A DNA stretch of 64,000 nt from an uncultured Magnetospirillum sp. GTDB taxonomy: Bacteria; Pseudomonadota; Alphaproteobacteria; Rhodospirillales; Magnetospirillaceae. The stretch lies in the NCBI RefSeq assembly GCF_903853455.1, contig NZ_CAINTR010000164.1, forward strand, positions 1-64,000. Direction: 5' to 3'. The notes below the pieces were generated by a model that was not told where the DNA came from, ran no database searches, and saw nothing but the letters and a program-made list of their open reading frames with translations. Both the position numbers and the translations under genes were made by a program. Positions 47,014 through 55,627 of the stretch are shown piece by piece. How positions within the stretch are numbered: position 1 is the first letter of the stretch; each line of letters starts with the position of its first letter.

Positions 47014-47257
47014 TCCACAGCCCTCCTGCCGAAGTGTCATACCATCCATGCCCCCGCCGGACATCTTCGGTCGGCTGTGTCGTTCGCATGGACGGGCATG
47101 GAGAGTCAAGTGCCGAGAGCATGCGTTCGCCCCGTCCAAAATCGCCTCCGGTACATGGCTCGCCATCCGGGGAGATCGGATCGGTTGGACCCGACCGCTG
47201 GCTTGAGGTAGATTTCCAGCCGGGGATCGGGGATCGCGGCCCGCGTGGGGAAGGGGC

Positions 47258-48808
47258 TTGAGGGTGCGAGAGGCAACGGCGAAACATCAGGGCGACGACG
47301 CGCGCACCGACCCGGCGGAGGTGCCGGCCACGTCGGCACCGGTCGCCGGCTGGACCGCCGTCGCCGAAGTGGCCGCCGAAAAGGGCGTGGCGGCGCCCGG
47401 CAAGCTGGCCTTTCTGACCGCCGCCCGGCCGCTGCTGATGCGCCTGCGCGGTTTCGCCCGACACTTGGCCGCCCTGCCCTCGTGGCGAACCGCCCTGGAA
47501 CACGCGGCCCAAGCCCTTCACTTCCCCGAGATCATCGCCCAGTCCCCGGCCGCGTCCGCTCCCGCGCCAACCGCCGTCCCGCCGCCGGAACTCCTGGACC
47601 CGGTCCGGGTTCGTGCCCATGTGGACGCCATCATGGCGCGGCTGCCGCCTAGGGGAGACCCGACCCTTCCGGCCAATCTCCAGGCGCTGGGCCGGTTGCT
47701 GGCGGATGTGCCTCCCCCCGACGATTTCGAGACGGCCGACCTGTTGCACGACTGTTTTCCGCGCGGCACCCGCAATTCCGACAGCCGCGTCCTGATGGTG
47801 ATCGCCCGCAACCTGACCCGCGCCTTCGGCCGTTCCGGCCGCCTGCCCATCACCAGCGGCAAGGCCTGGACCATGATCGATCCCGAGCTGTTCGCCGACG
47901 AGTTGGCGGCCCAGCTGGCGGCGATTTGCGCCTTCGTCCTCAACTGGCAGGCCACCGAGAAGGATTTCCTGATCCTGGAATTCGCCGAGGTCGAGCTGAT
48001 CGAATACCTGTTCGAGAACCTGCACCCCCGCCGTCATGCCAGCCTGCTGATCAAGGTCATGGACTTCAAGGTCTTGTCGCTGCGCCGCATGGGCCTGATC
48101 CGCCGCATTCCCGCCCGCGTCCGCCGCCGCGTCCACGCGGCCCACGGCGCTGATCCGGCTGCCCTGCGGGACTATATGGACGACACCATGGCGCTGCTGG
48201 ACTACTTCACCCGTCCGGAATGCTTCTCGGCGGTGGCCGCCGCCGCCCGGACGGCGCGATCAGAGCTGGAGAAGATCGCCGCCCACCTCGCCGCCGCGCC
48301 GCAGCCGCCGCATCATCCGCCGGCCCAACTCCACCCGGTCATGCGCGGCCTTGGGGCCCCTTCCCCCACTCTTCCGTCCCCTAGCGTCGAACCATCGCCG
48401 CCGCGTCAGCTGACGCCGCCGGTGACGCCGCCGCGCCGCCGCTTCACCCGCAAGCAGAAGACCGAAGCGGTGATGCGGCTGCTTCAGGGCGAGGATCGGG
48501 AATGGGTCGCCCTCTCGCTGGGGATCAGCCCCAGCCTGCTCGGCCGCTGGCAGGACGCCTTCCTCGACGGCGGCAACGCCGCCTTGGCTCAACCGGCTAA
48601 GTCCCCAGCCGCCAAGTCCCGCGAGCCATCGGTCGATGATCTCAAGGACAAGCTTCACGCCCTGATCAAGACGGTGGAGCAATTAAGCTCCCAGATGGCC
48701 CAGGCCCCAACCCTCGCCCTGCCGGCCCCGCCCCCGGAAAAGCCGGCCAAGGTCACCCTGGCGCTGCCGTCGCCCAGTCCGCCCCGGAAACCTCACAGCA
48801 AGAGCTAG
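47258..48808 (+). CDS. Hypothetical protein with C-terminal transposase-type helix-turn-helix
   Basis: A 516-residue protein with an unfamiliar N-terminal and central part: a helical region with VRVRAHVDAIMARLPPRG, LHDCFPRGTRNSDSRVLMVI and ICAFVLNWQATEKDFLILEF. A Pro-rich linker (about 340-392) leads to an HTH, about residues 395-445 (RRRFTRKQKTEAVMRLLQGE; ALSLGISPSLLGRWQDAFLD), of the type found in IS3-like transposase OrfA and DUF1153-like proteins. A coiled helix and a Pro/Ala tail end the protein. It is a single gene, not surrounded by IS elements. The start is TTG 47258 or GTG 47264. I do not know a function; a DNA-binding role is likely from the HTH. Confidence 0.6.
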   Translation: MRVREATAKHQGDDARTDPAEVPATSAPVAGWTAVAEVAAEKGVAAPGKLAFLTAARPLLMRLRGFARHLAALPSWRTALEHAAQALHFPEIIAQSPAASAPAPTAVPPPELLDPVRVRAHVDAIMARLPPRGDPTLPANLQALGRLLADVPPPDDFETADLLHDCFPRGTRNSDSRVLMVIARNLTRAFGRSGRLPITSGKAWTMIDPELFADELAAQLAAICAFVLNWQATEKDFLILEFAEVELIEYLFENLHPRRHASLLIKVMDFKVLSLRRMGLIRRIPARVRRRVHAAHGADPAALRDYMDDTMALLDYFTRPECFSAVAAAARTARSELEKIAAHLAAAPQPPHHPPAQLHPVMRGLGAPSPTLPSPSVEPSPPRQLTPPVTPPRRRFTRKQKTEAVMRLLQGEDREWVALSLGISPSLLGRWQDAFLDGGNAALAQPAKSPAAKSREPSVDDLKDKLHALIKTVEQLSSQMAQAPTLALPAPPPEKPAKVTLALPSPSPPRKPHSKS

Positions 48809-48838
48809 AGCATGAGCCGATCAATTTGGATCATGCTC
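48808..48838 (+). terminator. Stem-loop at the end of the HTH-protein gene
   Basis: GAGCATGA (48808-48815) pairs with TCATGCTC (48831-48838), starting at the last base of the stop codon. A GATC-N6-GATC palindrome lies within the loop. No T-run follows. Confidence 0.45.
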
Positions 48839-48900
48839 AGCCGCCATTGAGGCGGCGGCCAAGCTCGCGGAGCGAGCGCCCGGCGAGGGACAAAACAAAG

Positions 48901-48935
48901 TTAGACCGATCCGACATGGTCGGAAATCGGTCTAA
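48901..48935 (-). terminator. Terminator for the glycogen-debranching gene
   Basis: TTAGACCGAT (48901-48910) pairs with ATCGGTCTAA (48926-48935), with an inner CCGAC/GTCGG stem. On the minus strand it is followed by CTTTGTTTTG. It overlaps the stop codon of the gene. Confidence 0.65.
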
Positions 48936-50887
48936 CCGGTCACGGCCCAGGCGCGCAGCCATTCGGCCACGCTCCAGGCCTGGGCGGTGCAGCCCCTCGG
49001 GCTGTGGGGGGCGGCGGCGTCGAACACCTCGGCGACGGTGCCGACGCAGAACTCGGACATATGCGCCTCGAAGCCGGCCAGGAAGGCGCGGCCGCCGGCC
49101 TTGTCGCCGGGATGCAGCTTCAGCCAGGCGTCGAGGAAGGGGCCGATCAGCCAGCCCCAGACCGTGCCGCGATGATAGGCGAAGTCGCGCATCGACATGC
49201 CGCCGGCGAAGTTGGGGCGGTAATCCGCCGCCGCCGGGTCGAGCGAGCGCAGGCCGTAAGGCGTCAGCAGACGGCTTCGCACCACCTCGACCACCGCCGC
49301 CCACCGCTCCGGGGCCAGCACCGCATGGGGCAGCGATACCGCCAGGATCTGGTTGCAGCGGCAGACCGGATCATCGCCGCCCTCGCCGTCCACCAGATCG
49401 AACAGATGGCCGGTGGCTGGATTCCAGAAGCGGGCGTTGAACGAGTCCCGCGCCCGCTCGGCATCGGCTCGGGCCTGGGCGGCGGCGGCGACATCGCCCT
49501 CCTCGCCCAGCCAGCCCGCCATCAGCGCCAGGGCGTTGTACCACAGGGCGTTGATCTCCACCGCCTTGCCCCGGCGCGGCGTGTCGGAATCCATCCAGGT
49601 CAGCATGTAGCCCTCGATACCCTGCTTCAGCAGGCCGTCGGCCGGGTCCATGCCGATGCCGAAGCGGGTGCCGGCGCGGTGCTTGTCCAGGATCCGCCGG
49701 AGCGTCGGCAGGATCACCCGCAGGGTATCGCGGTCGCCAGTGGCGGTCACATAGCGGTTCAGCGCATGGAAGAACCACAAGGACGCGTCGGCGGCGTGGT
49801 AGACCCCGTCGGTGCCGCCGTCGGGAATGTTGTTGGGAATCAGCCCGTCACGCTCGTAGGAGGCGAAGGTGCGCAGGATCCATTTGGCGTCGTCGGGCCG
49901 GCCGGTGACCAGGGTCAGCCCTTCCAGGCTGATCATGGTGTCGCGGCCCCAGTCGTTGAACCAGGGATAGCCGGCGATGACGCTGCGCACGTCGTCGCCC
50001 ACCGCGTTGGCCCGCGCCACCAGATCAAAGCGGCCGCGCGGGTCGAACAGGAAGGCGTCGGCGGCGACCACCAGCAGCGCCGCCACACCGTCGCGGCAGG
50101 CGGGATGGGCCTGGGCGACCAGCCGGCGGCGGCGTTCGGCTTCCGACGCCAGCGCCTGATCGGCGGTCAGCGCCAGGGCGGTCGGCCAGGGTTCGGCCGA
50201 GGCCACCAGGGCGGCGCCGGCCTCGCCGACCTCCACCGTCAGCACCCCGGGGCTCCACAGCGGCCCCTTGGCGACGTATTCGCGCTCGGCCTCGACGGGA
50301 TAGAACGCCTCATCGGTCCGGCCGCCGTCCAGCGCCAGACTCCAGGCCGCCCCCTGCACCGCCAGACGCAGCGGCGGATAGGGCCCCTGGGTCACCTCGA
50401 AGCGGCCGCCGTCGGCATGGACCACCGCCGGCATGTGCAGGGGCTGGTCGGCCTGGCCGTCATTGCCGCGAAAATGCATCCACGGCCGCAGGTCCAGCGT
50501 CACCGGACCGCCGCCGGCCAGCAGGCGGTAGTGAACGAAGGTCGTGTTCTGGCGGTAGGGCATCACCACCCGGCGTTCCAGCACCAGCCCGCCCCGCTCG
50601 AACCGCCACACCGGCAGCCCGGCCTCCAGGCGGAACTCCACCGCCGCATCGGCGAACAGGGCGAAGCGCGAGCCGTCGGCTAGACGCACGGTCTCGTCGA
50701 GCCGGTCGAGCAGGATGGTGCGGCCAAACCGGGGCAGCGCCGCCACCAGCAAGCCGTCATGGCGGCGGCTGGCGCCGCCGGCCAGGGTGCCCGAGGCGTA
50801 ACCGGCCAGCCCGTTGGCGATCATCCATTCCCGTCCGGATCCATCGGCGGGGGATTGCACGGCAATGCGAATCTGGGCCTGTTCCAT
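48932..50887 (-). CDS. Glycogen-debranching enzyme (amylo-alpha-1,6-glucosidase, GH133-like)
   Basis: A 651-residue protein. The N-terminal GDE domain (about 30-230) has NGLAGYASGTLAGGASRRHDG, which is typical. The (alpha/alpha)6 C-terminal domain has AGYPWFNDWGRDTMISLEGL, IPNNIPDGGTDGVYHAADAS, LPTLRRILDKHRAGTRFGIG and AYHRGTVWGWLIGPF, which are the conserved carboxylate-bearing motifs. It would remove alpha-1,6 branches from glycogen. The start at 50887 has GGGAG upstream; in-frame ATGs at 50902 and 50917 exist. No glycogen synthase gene is in the window. Confidence 0.92.
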   Translation of the reverse strand: MEQAQIRIAVQSPADGSGREWMIANGLAGYASGTLAGGASRRHDGLLVAALPRFGRTILLDRLDETVRLADGSRFALFADAAVEFRLEAGLPVWRFERGGLVLERRVVMPYRQNTTFVHYRLLAGGGPVTLDLRPWMHFRGNDGQADQPLHMPAVVHADGGRFEVTQGPYPPLRLAVQGAAWSLALDGGRTDEAFYPVEAEREYVAKGPLWSPGVLTVEVGEAGAALVASAEPWPTALALTADQALASEAERRRRLVAQAHPACRDGVAALLVVAADAFLFDPRGRFDLVARANAVGDDVRSVIAGYPWFNDWGRDTMISLEGLTLVTGRPDDAKWILRTFASYERDGLIPNNIPDGGTDGVYHAADASLWFFHALNRYVTATGDRDTLRVILPTLRRILDKHRAGTRFGIGMDPADGLLKQGIEGYMLTWMDSDTPRRGKAVEINALWYNALALMAGWLGEEGDVAAAAQARADAERARDSFNARFWNPATGHLFDLVDGEGGDDPVCRCNQILAVSLPHAVLAPERWAAVVEVVRSRLLTPYGLRSLDPAAADYRPNFAGGMSMRDFAYHRGTVWGWLIGPFLDAWLKLHPGDKAGGRAFLAGFEAHMSEFCVGTVAEVFDAAAPHSPRGCTAQAWSVAEWLRAWAVTG

Positions 50888-51348
50888 AAGCGGCGCTCCC
50901 ATAGGACGGATATCCAAGCGTGCCGCAGCCCCAAGCGGGTGTCCAGGACCAAAGCGGGGACCCGGCCTGGCCGGAATCGGGTCGTCCGCCCGCCAACAAC
51001 CGACGACATGACTAGGACCTTAGTTTTACGCGTTATCGTTTTGATAGAAAACTCCCTGCATTGCGGAAACCTAAGCATGCCGCGACTTGTCGGAAGACCC
51101 TAATTCCTGTCCTTAATTGTGGTTGTCCGGCACCATCCCCCCTCGTCACACACCGCCATTACTTGTTATCATGGGCGACTGATTGTTTGTGATTCGTCAC
51201 AAGCCGGTGGTCCGGTCCTGACGCTTGGCTCCCAAGCGTCGGGTGAATCGGCCCACCAGCTGATTGAATCGCGGACGCGAACCCAACAGTGGCGAAAGCC
51301 GCGCATGTTGGGTGTGTTGCCGCGATCATCACAGGGGAGGCGGAAGAC
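50888..51348. other. Regulatory intergenic region between glgX-like gene and the signalling cluster
   Basis: No gene is supported. Besides the dyad listed separately, it contains a TATC-GTTTT-GATA palindrome (51034-51046) in an AT-rich stretch that may drive the debranching gene, and a hairpin GACGCTTGG/CCAAGCGTC (51220-51240) in the leader of the response regulator. Confidence 0.5.
51187..51202. promoter_or_regulatory. CRP/FNR-family-like dyad TTGTGA-N4-TCACAA
   Basis: A perfect 16-bp inverted repeat, TTGTGA-TTCG-TCACAA, lies 147 bases upstream of the response-regulator start. The half-sites resemble CRP (TGTGA) with FNR-like spacing. It could also fold as a hairpin in the transcript. The regulator is not identified. 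Confidence 0.5.
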
Positions 51349-52092
51349 ATGGCACGGATCGCGGTAGTGGAGGATGAGGCTCCTCTGCGGACGGATCTGG
51401 TCGAATACCTGTCGGCGTGCGGTCACGATGTGGCGGGCTGCGCCGACGGCAAGGAGCTGGACCACTGCCTGGACAGCCGGGCCATCGACATCATCATTCT
51501 CGACGTCAACCTGCCGGGCGAGGGCGGTTTTTCCATTGCCGGCCGCCTGCGGTCCCATTCCGAGGTCGGCATCATCATGCTGACGGCGCGCGGGCTCAAC
51601 GTCGACCGGGTGGTCGGACTCGAGGTCGGCGCCGACGTCTACATGGTCAAGCCGGTGGAGTTGCGCGAGTTGGAAGCCCAGGTGCGCACCTTGTCGCGCC
51701 GCATGCGGGCGGCAAACTCCGCCGCCCCGTCCTCCGCCGCCCACCAGAGCGATTTCGACGGCGAGCCGGTGGTCGCGCCGTCACCGCCCACCGAGTGGAT
51801 CTACGATCAGCTGATCTGGACCCTGATCTCGCCCGAGGGCAAGTCCATCAAGCTGACCGGCAACGAGCGGGTGTTCGTGTCGCTGCTGGTCACCCGGCCG
51901 GGCGAGCCGGTGTCGCGCGACGAGATCTTCCGCGCCCTGGGCAAGCGGGGTTGGGACCCCGCCGACCGTTCGGTGGATTCCATGGTGCGGCGGCTGCGCG
52001 CCAAGGGTGAGGACGCGTTCGGCCGGGTCCTGCCCATCGAATCCGTCCACAGCATCGGCTACGCCTTCGCCGCCGCCGTCGGCCTTCGCTAA
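51349..52092 (+). CDS. OmpR-family response regulator
   Basis: A 247-residue transcription factor. The receiver domain is intact: acidic pair VVEDE, phosphoacceptor D52 in IIILDVNLPGEG, Thr in IIMLTARG and Lys in MVKPVELREL. A linker of about 30 residues (Ala/Ser/Pro-rich) leads to a winged-helix DNA-binding domain (SIKLTGNERVFVSLLVTRPG; DRSVDSMVRRLRAKGED). The ATG at 51349 follows AGGGGAGGCGG. It is the first gene of the signalling cluster and is followed 5 bases later by a receiver-histidine-kinase hybrid, its most likely partner. Confidence 0.92.
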   Translation: MARIAVVEDEAPLRTDLVEYLSACGHDVAGCADGKELDHCLDSRAIDIIILDVNLPGEGGFSIAGRLRSHSEVGIIMLTARGLNVDRVVGLEVGADVYMVKPVELRELEAQVRTLSRRMRAANSAAPSSAAHQSDFDGEPVVAPSPPTEWIYDQLIWTLISPEGKSIKLTGNERVFVSLLVTRPGEPVSRDEIFRALGKRGWDPADRSVDSMVRRLRAKGEDAFGRVLPIESVHSIGYAFAAAVGLR

Positions 52093-52097
52093 GCGCC

Positions 52098-53432
52098 ATG
52101 GCCGCGTCACGCAAGCTCGTCCTGCGCGACCGAGGCCCCAAGGGCCCGAAAAAGCCCGCCGCCGAGCCGTGGACCGTCCTGGTCGTCGACGACGACGAGC
52201 AGGTCCACGATATGACCCGGCTGCTGCTGCGCGACCTGGAATTCGACGGCCGCCCGTTCAAATGCGTCACCGCCTCCTCCGCCGCCGAGGCGGCGGCGAT
52301 CCTCGCCCTGGCTCCCGAGATTCCGGTGGTGCTGCTGGACGTGGTGATGGAGACCCCCGACGCCGGCCTGCGGCTGGTGCGCCACATCCGCGAAGAGCTG
52401 GGCAACACCCGCATCCGCATCATCCTGCGCACCGGCCAGCCGGGCGACGCGCCGGAGCGCGACGTGGTCCTGACCCACGACATCAACGACTACAAGAGCA
52501 AGGCGGACCTGACCGCCCAGAAAATGTTCACCGCCCTGGTCGGCGCGCTGCGGGCGTGGCGCGACATCACCACCATCGCCGAGTTGAACCGCGAATTGTC
52601 GGAGCTCAACGCCAGCCTGGAGCAACGGGTGGCGGACCGCACCCGCAAGCTGGAGGAAAGCACCGAGGCGCTGGCCCGCTCCAAGCAGCGCGCCGAAACC
52701 GCCCTGTCGCGCGAAACCGAGGCCAAGCGGCAGCTGCGCCAGTTCCTGTCCATGGTCAGCCACGAATTCCGCACCCCGCTGGCGATCATCGATTCCTCGG
52801 CCCAGATGCTGCGCATGCGCACCGAGAAAAGCGACCCCCCCAGCGTGGTGCGCGTCGACACCATCCGTGGCGGCGTCCAGCGGCTGCTCGGCCTGATCGA
52901 CACCTGCCTGGCCGACGAGCAGTTGGACAGCGGCCGCATCGTCCTGCACGAGAAGGCCTTCGACCTAGCCCCGATGATCGAGGTGGCGGTCGCCCACCAC
53001 CGGGTGGCGGCGCCGTCCCATTCCTATCAGGCCGAACTGGAGGCGCCGCTGGCCATCTGGGGCGACCCCGGCATGGTGGGGCTGGTGATCAACAACCTGC
53101 TGGGAAACGCCGTCAAGTATTCCCCCGAAGGCAGCGCCATCCGGGTCATCGCCCGCCACGAGAACGGCGACATCTCGCTCAGCGTGATCGACCAGGGCAT
53201 CGGCATCCCGACCGACGACCTGTCGGCGGTGTTCGAGCGCTTCCACCGTGCCGCCAATGCCAACGGCATTCCCGGCTCCGGCATCGGGCTGCACATGGTC
53301 CGCCAGATCGTCGAACTGCATGGCGGCTGCGTCACGGTGCAAAGCGAGGTCGGGAGCGGATCGTGCTTCACCGTCCGGCTGCGGCCGGCACCGAACCAGA
53401 CCCGGACGGCGTCCGAGGAGAAGACGGCTTGA
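52098..53432 (+). CDS. Receiver-linked sensor histidine kinase
   Basis: A 444-residue cytoplasmic protein with inverted hybrid order: an N-terminal receiver (WTVLVVDDDEQVHDM, D81 in VVLLDVVMETPDAG, then IILRTGQPGDAPERDVVL), a coiled coil (about 165-215), a HisKA dimerisation domain with H222 in MVSHEFRTPLAIID, and a HATPase with NNLLGNAVKYSPEG, DQGIGIP and GSGIGLHMV. The receiver is the type found in proteins that carry the DINDYKSKADLTAQK segment. Nearly the same receiver heads the GGDEF protein at the end of the cluster. No membrane segment is seen, so input must come through the receiver or protein partners. Confidence 0.92.
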   Translation: MAASRKLVLRDRGPKGPKKPAAEPWTVLVVDDDEQVHDMTRLLLRDLEFDGRPFKCVTASSAAEAAAILALAPEIPVVLLDVVMETPDAGLRLVRHIREELGNTRIRIILRTGQPGDAPERDVVLTHDINDYKSKADLTAQKMFTALVGALRAWRDITTIAELNRELSELNASLEQRVADRTRKLEESTEALARSKQRAETALSRETEAKRQLRQFLSMVSHEFRTPLAIIDSSAQMLRMRTEKSDPPSVVRVDTIRGGVQRLLGLIDTCLADEQLDSGRIVLHEKAFDLAPMIEVAVAHHRVAAPSHSYQAELEAPLAIWGDPGMVGLVINNLLGNAVKYSPEGSAIRVIARHENGDISLSVIDQGIGIPTDDLSAVFERFHRAANANGIPGSGIGLHMVRQIVELHGGCVTVQSEVGSGSCFTVRLRPAPNQTRTASEEKTA

Positions 53433-53524
53433 GTGCCCCCCGGACGGGATGCTACCGTCAGCGACGGACGGCGGCGACACCGATTGCATCCGCACGCCGA
53501 CGCGCCCCGGGATAGGTGCCCTGA

Positions 53525-54076
53525 ATGCTTGCACAATACTACAGGTCCTTCAAACGCGACCTCGATCAGCGCGGCATCATATTCTCGTTCTCGGGATATA
53601 TGTCGGAGGGCATCCTGTTCTCGCTCGGCGACGCGCTGCGCCAGAAGATGGCGCTGGAGGACACCAATGTCGGCACCGTCAAGAAGGTGTTCTCGGTGTT
53701 CGTCGAGCAGGCCCAGAATATCATCCGCTACTCGGCGGACAAGGTCTCCGGCGACGTCGGCAAGGTGGTCGAGCTGTCCTCGGGCATGGTCACCATCGGC
53801 ACCGAGAACGGCCATTTCTTCATCGTCTGCGCCAACGTGGTCCTGGCCTGTGACGAGCCCAGGCTGCGGGAACGGCTGGAACGCCTGCAGAAAATGGACA
53901 AGGACGAGATCAAGGCCTATTACAAGGAACAACTGCGCGAAGCCCCCGACGAGCACAGCCGGGGCGCCACCATCGGCCTGATCGAGATCGCCCGCCGGGC
54001 CAGCGCCCCCATCGAGTTCGACTTCGATCGCATCAATGACGAGTCGTTCTTCTTTTGCATGAAGGTATCCATCTGA
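53525..54076 (+). CDS. siaB: SiaB family protein kinase
   Basis: A 183-residue protein with a GHKL-like kinase fold (DUF6272). It starts MLAQYYRSFKRDLDQRGIIF, then FSGYMSEGILFSLGDALRQK, FVEQAQNIIRYSADK (the N-box-like helix with Glu and Asn) and GMVTIGTENGHFFIVCAN. In Pseudomonas aeruginosa SiaB phosphorylates SiaC and thereby restrains the diguanylate cyclase SiaD. The next gene is siaC, as in that system. The start ATG is 92 bases after the preceding kinase stop; no strong ribosome binding site is seen. Confidence 0.85.
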   Translation: MLAQYYRSFKRDLDQRGIIFSFSGYMSEGILFSLGDALRQKMALEDTNVGTVKKVFSVFVEQAQNIIRYSADKVSGDVGKVVELSSGMVTIGTENGHFFIVCANVVLACDEPRLRERLERLQKMDKDEIKAYYKEQLREAPDEHSRGATIGLIEIARRASAPIEFDFDRINDESFFFCMKVSI

Positions 54077-54083
54077 GGTGGTT

Positions 54084-54476
54084 ATGGAGAATCTCAAGAT
54101 AGCCGCCACCGAGCGCTCGCCCGAGGTGGACTTCGACTTCAAGCACGGCATCCTCAGCCTGCGGGGGGAATCCTACCCCGAGGACGCCTCGGCGGTGTTC
54201 GGCCCGATCTTCGGCGCCCTGGAAAAATTCCTGGCGACGGTCGGCTCCCGCGAGATCCGCATGGATTTCGATCTGACCTATTTCAACAGCTCCAGCGCCA
54301 AGGCGCTGATGAACATGTTCCAACTGCTCGACCGCGCCGCCGCCGCCGGCGCCAGCATCAAGATCACCTGGTTCTTCGCCCCCGACGACGACACCATGAA
54401 GGAATTCGGCGAGGACTTCAGCGAGGACCTGGAGCACGTCTCCTTCAATCTGGTCGCCATCGAGACCGTGGCCTGA
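54084..54476 (+). CDS. siaC: SiaC family regulatory phosphoprotein (DUF1987)
   Basis: A 130-residue SiaC-like protein with a STAS-like alpha/beta core. The central conserved segment DFDLTYFNSSSAKALMNMF has Ser at 69 where P. aeruginosa SiaC has the phosphorylated Thr (T68, from memory of the family). LRGESYPEDASAVFGPIF early and ITWFFAPDDDTMKEFGEDF later are as in the family. Unphosphorylated SiaC activates SiaD by binding it. The ATG at 54084 follows GAGG; a GTG at 54078 is also in frame. It is 7 bases after siaB. Confidence 0.87.
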   Translation: MENLKIAATERSPEVDFDFKHGILSLRGESYPEDASAVFGPIFGALEKFLATVGSREIRMDFDLTYFNSSSAKALMNMFQLLDRAAAAGASIKITWFFAPDDDTMKEFGEDFSEDLEHVSFNLVAIETVA

Positions 54477-54486
54477 GTCCCGCGCG

Positions 54487-55518
54487 ATGGCCGCCTTCAA
54501 CCTGTTCGACGCGGAGGAAAAGGCCCTCGAACAGGCGGGCGCGTTGCGGCGCGACGTGGCCGACGCCCCCCAGGCGGTCAAGGACGGCCTCGACGCCCTG
54601 ATCGACGCCTATGGCCGCAGCGTGCGCGAGCAGCGCCGTCTGGTCCGGGTCAGCGACCGCCTGCAGGCCCAGCTGGCCTCGGTCAACCATGAACTGGGCA
54701 AGCGCAAGGCCGAGGCGGAGGAGGCGCTGGACCACCTCAGGACGGCGCAGGAATCCCTGGTCCAGGCGGAAAAGCTGGCCTCGCTGGGTGCCCTGGTCGG
54801 CGGCGTCGCCCACGAGATCAACACCCCCGTCGGCATCGCCCTGTCCTGCGCGTCGCATCTCGCCGACGCCACCCGCGACATGCGCAAGCTGTTCGAGGCC
54901 GACGACATCGGCGTCGACGACTTCGAGCGCTTCATGGCCACCGCGCTGGACACCACCGGCCTGATCCTGTCCAACTGCGAGCGCGCCGCCGAGCTGATCC
55001 GCAGTTTCAAGCAGGTGGCGGTGGACCGCACCACCTCGGAACGCCGCCGGTTCGAATTGGGCGCCTATATCCGCGAGACCCTGGCCAGCCTGGGGCCGCA
55101 TCTGCGCCAGGCCGGGCACGCCGTCTCCATCGGCTGCCCCGACGGCATCGCCATGACCAGCTATCCCGGCGCCCTGTCGCAGGTGCTGAGCAACTTCGTG
55201 ATGAACTCACTGGTGCACGGCTTCGAGCCCGGCCAGATCGGCGAGATCCGCATCCAGATCGACCAGCCCGCCGCCGGCCAGGTCCGCATCATGTATTCCG
55301 ACACCGGCACGGGCATCCCCGAGGAGAACCGGGGACGCATCTTCGATCCGTTCTTCACCACCCGGCGCGGCACCGGCGGCTCCGGCCTGGGGCTGCACAT
55401 CGTCTACAACCTGGTCACCGGACCGCTGGAAGGCACTGTCGCCGTCGAGTGCCCCCCCGGGGGCGGGACCACCTTCGTCGTCACCATTCCCCAATCCACC
55501 ACCGGCAGAGACGCATAA
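54487..55518 (+). CDS. Sensor histidine kinase
   Basis: A 343-residue cytoplasmic kinase. Residues 1-95 form a coiled coil (LVRVSDRLQAQLASVNHELG), then a HisKA-like region EKLASLGALVGGVAHEINTP with H109, and a HATPase domain with SNFVMNSLVHGFEP, DTGTGIPEENRGRIFDPFF and GGSGLGLHIVYNLV. It has no receiver or membrane segment. It lies 10 bases after siaC and precedes the GGDEF protein by 109 bases. Possible targets are the receivers of the GGDEF protein and of the hybrid kinase. Confidence 0.92.
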   Translation: MAAFNLFDAEEKALEQAGALRRDVADAPQAVKDGLDALIDAYGRSVREQRRLVRVSDRLQAQLASVNHELGKRKAEAEEALDHLRTAQESLVQAEKLASLGALVGGVAHEINTPVGIALSCASHLADATRDMRKLFEADDIGVDDFERFMATALDTTGLILSNCERAAELIRSFKQVAVDRTTSERRRFELGAYIRETLASLGPHLRQAGHAVSIGCPDGIAMTSYPGALSQVLSNFVMNSLVHGFEPGQIGEIRIQIDQPAAGQVRIMYSDTGTGIPEENRGRIFDPFFTTRRGTGGSGLGLHIVYNLVTGPLEGTVAVECPPGGGTTFVVTIPQSTTGRDA

Positions 55519-55627
55519 TCTTTCGTCACGCTGCGCCGCAATTGAGCGGTGGCGATGCGTCGGCCGAAATGGGATGGTAATATATGGGACGGGGGAGCTT
55601 CGCGCCCAAGAAAGGGTTAGTCGAGTC

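Noticed and set aside
49004-50683. Plus-strand open frame opposite the debranching gene
   Set aside because: No domain and shadow-like composition; the minus-strand enzyme has all motifs.
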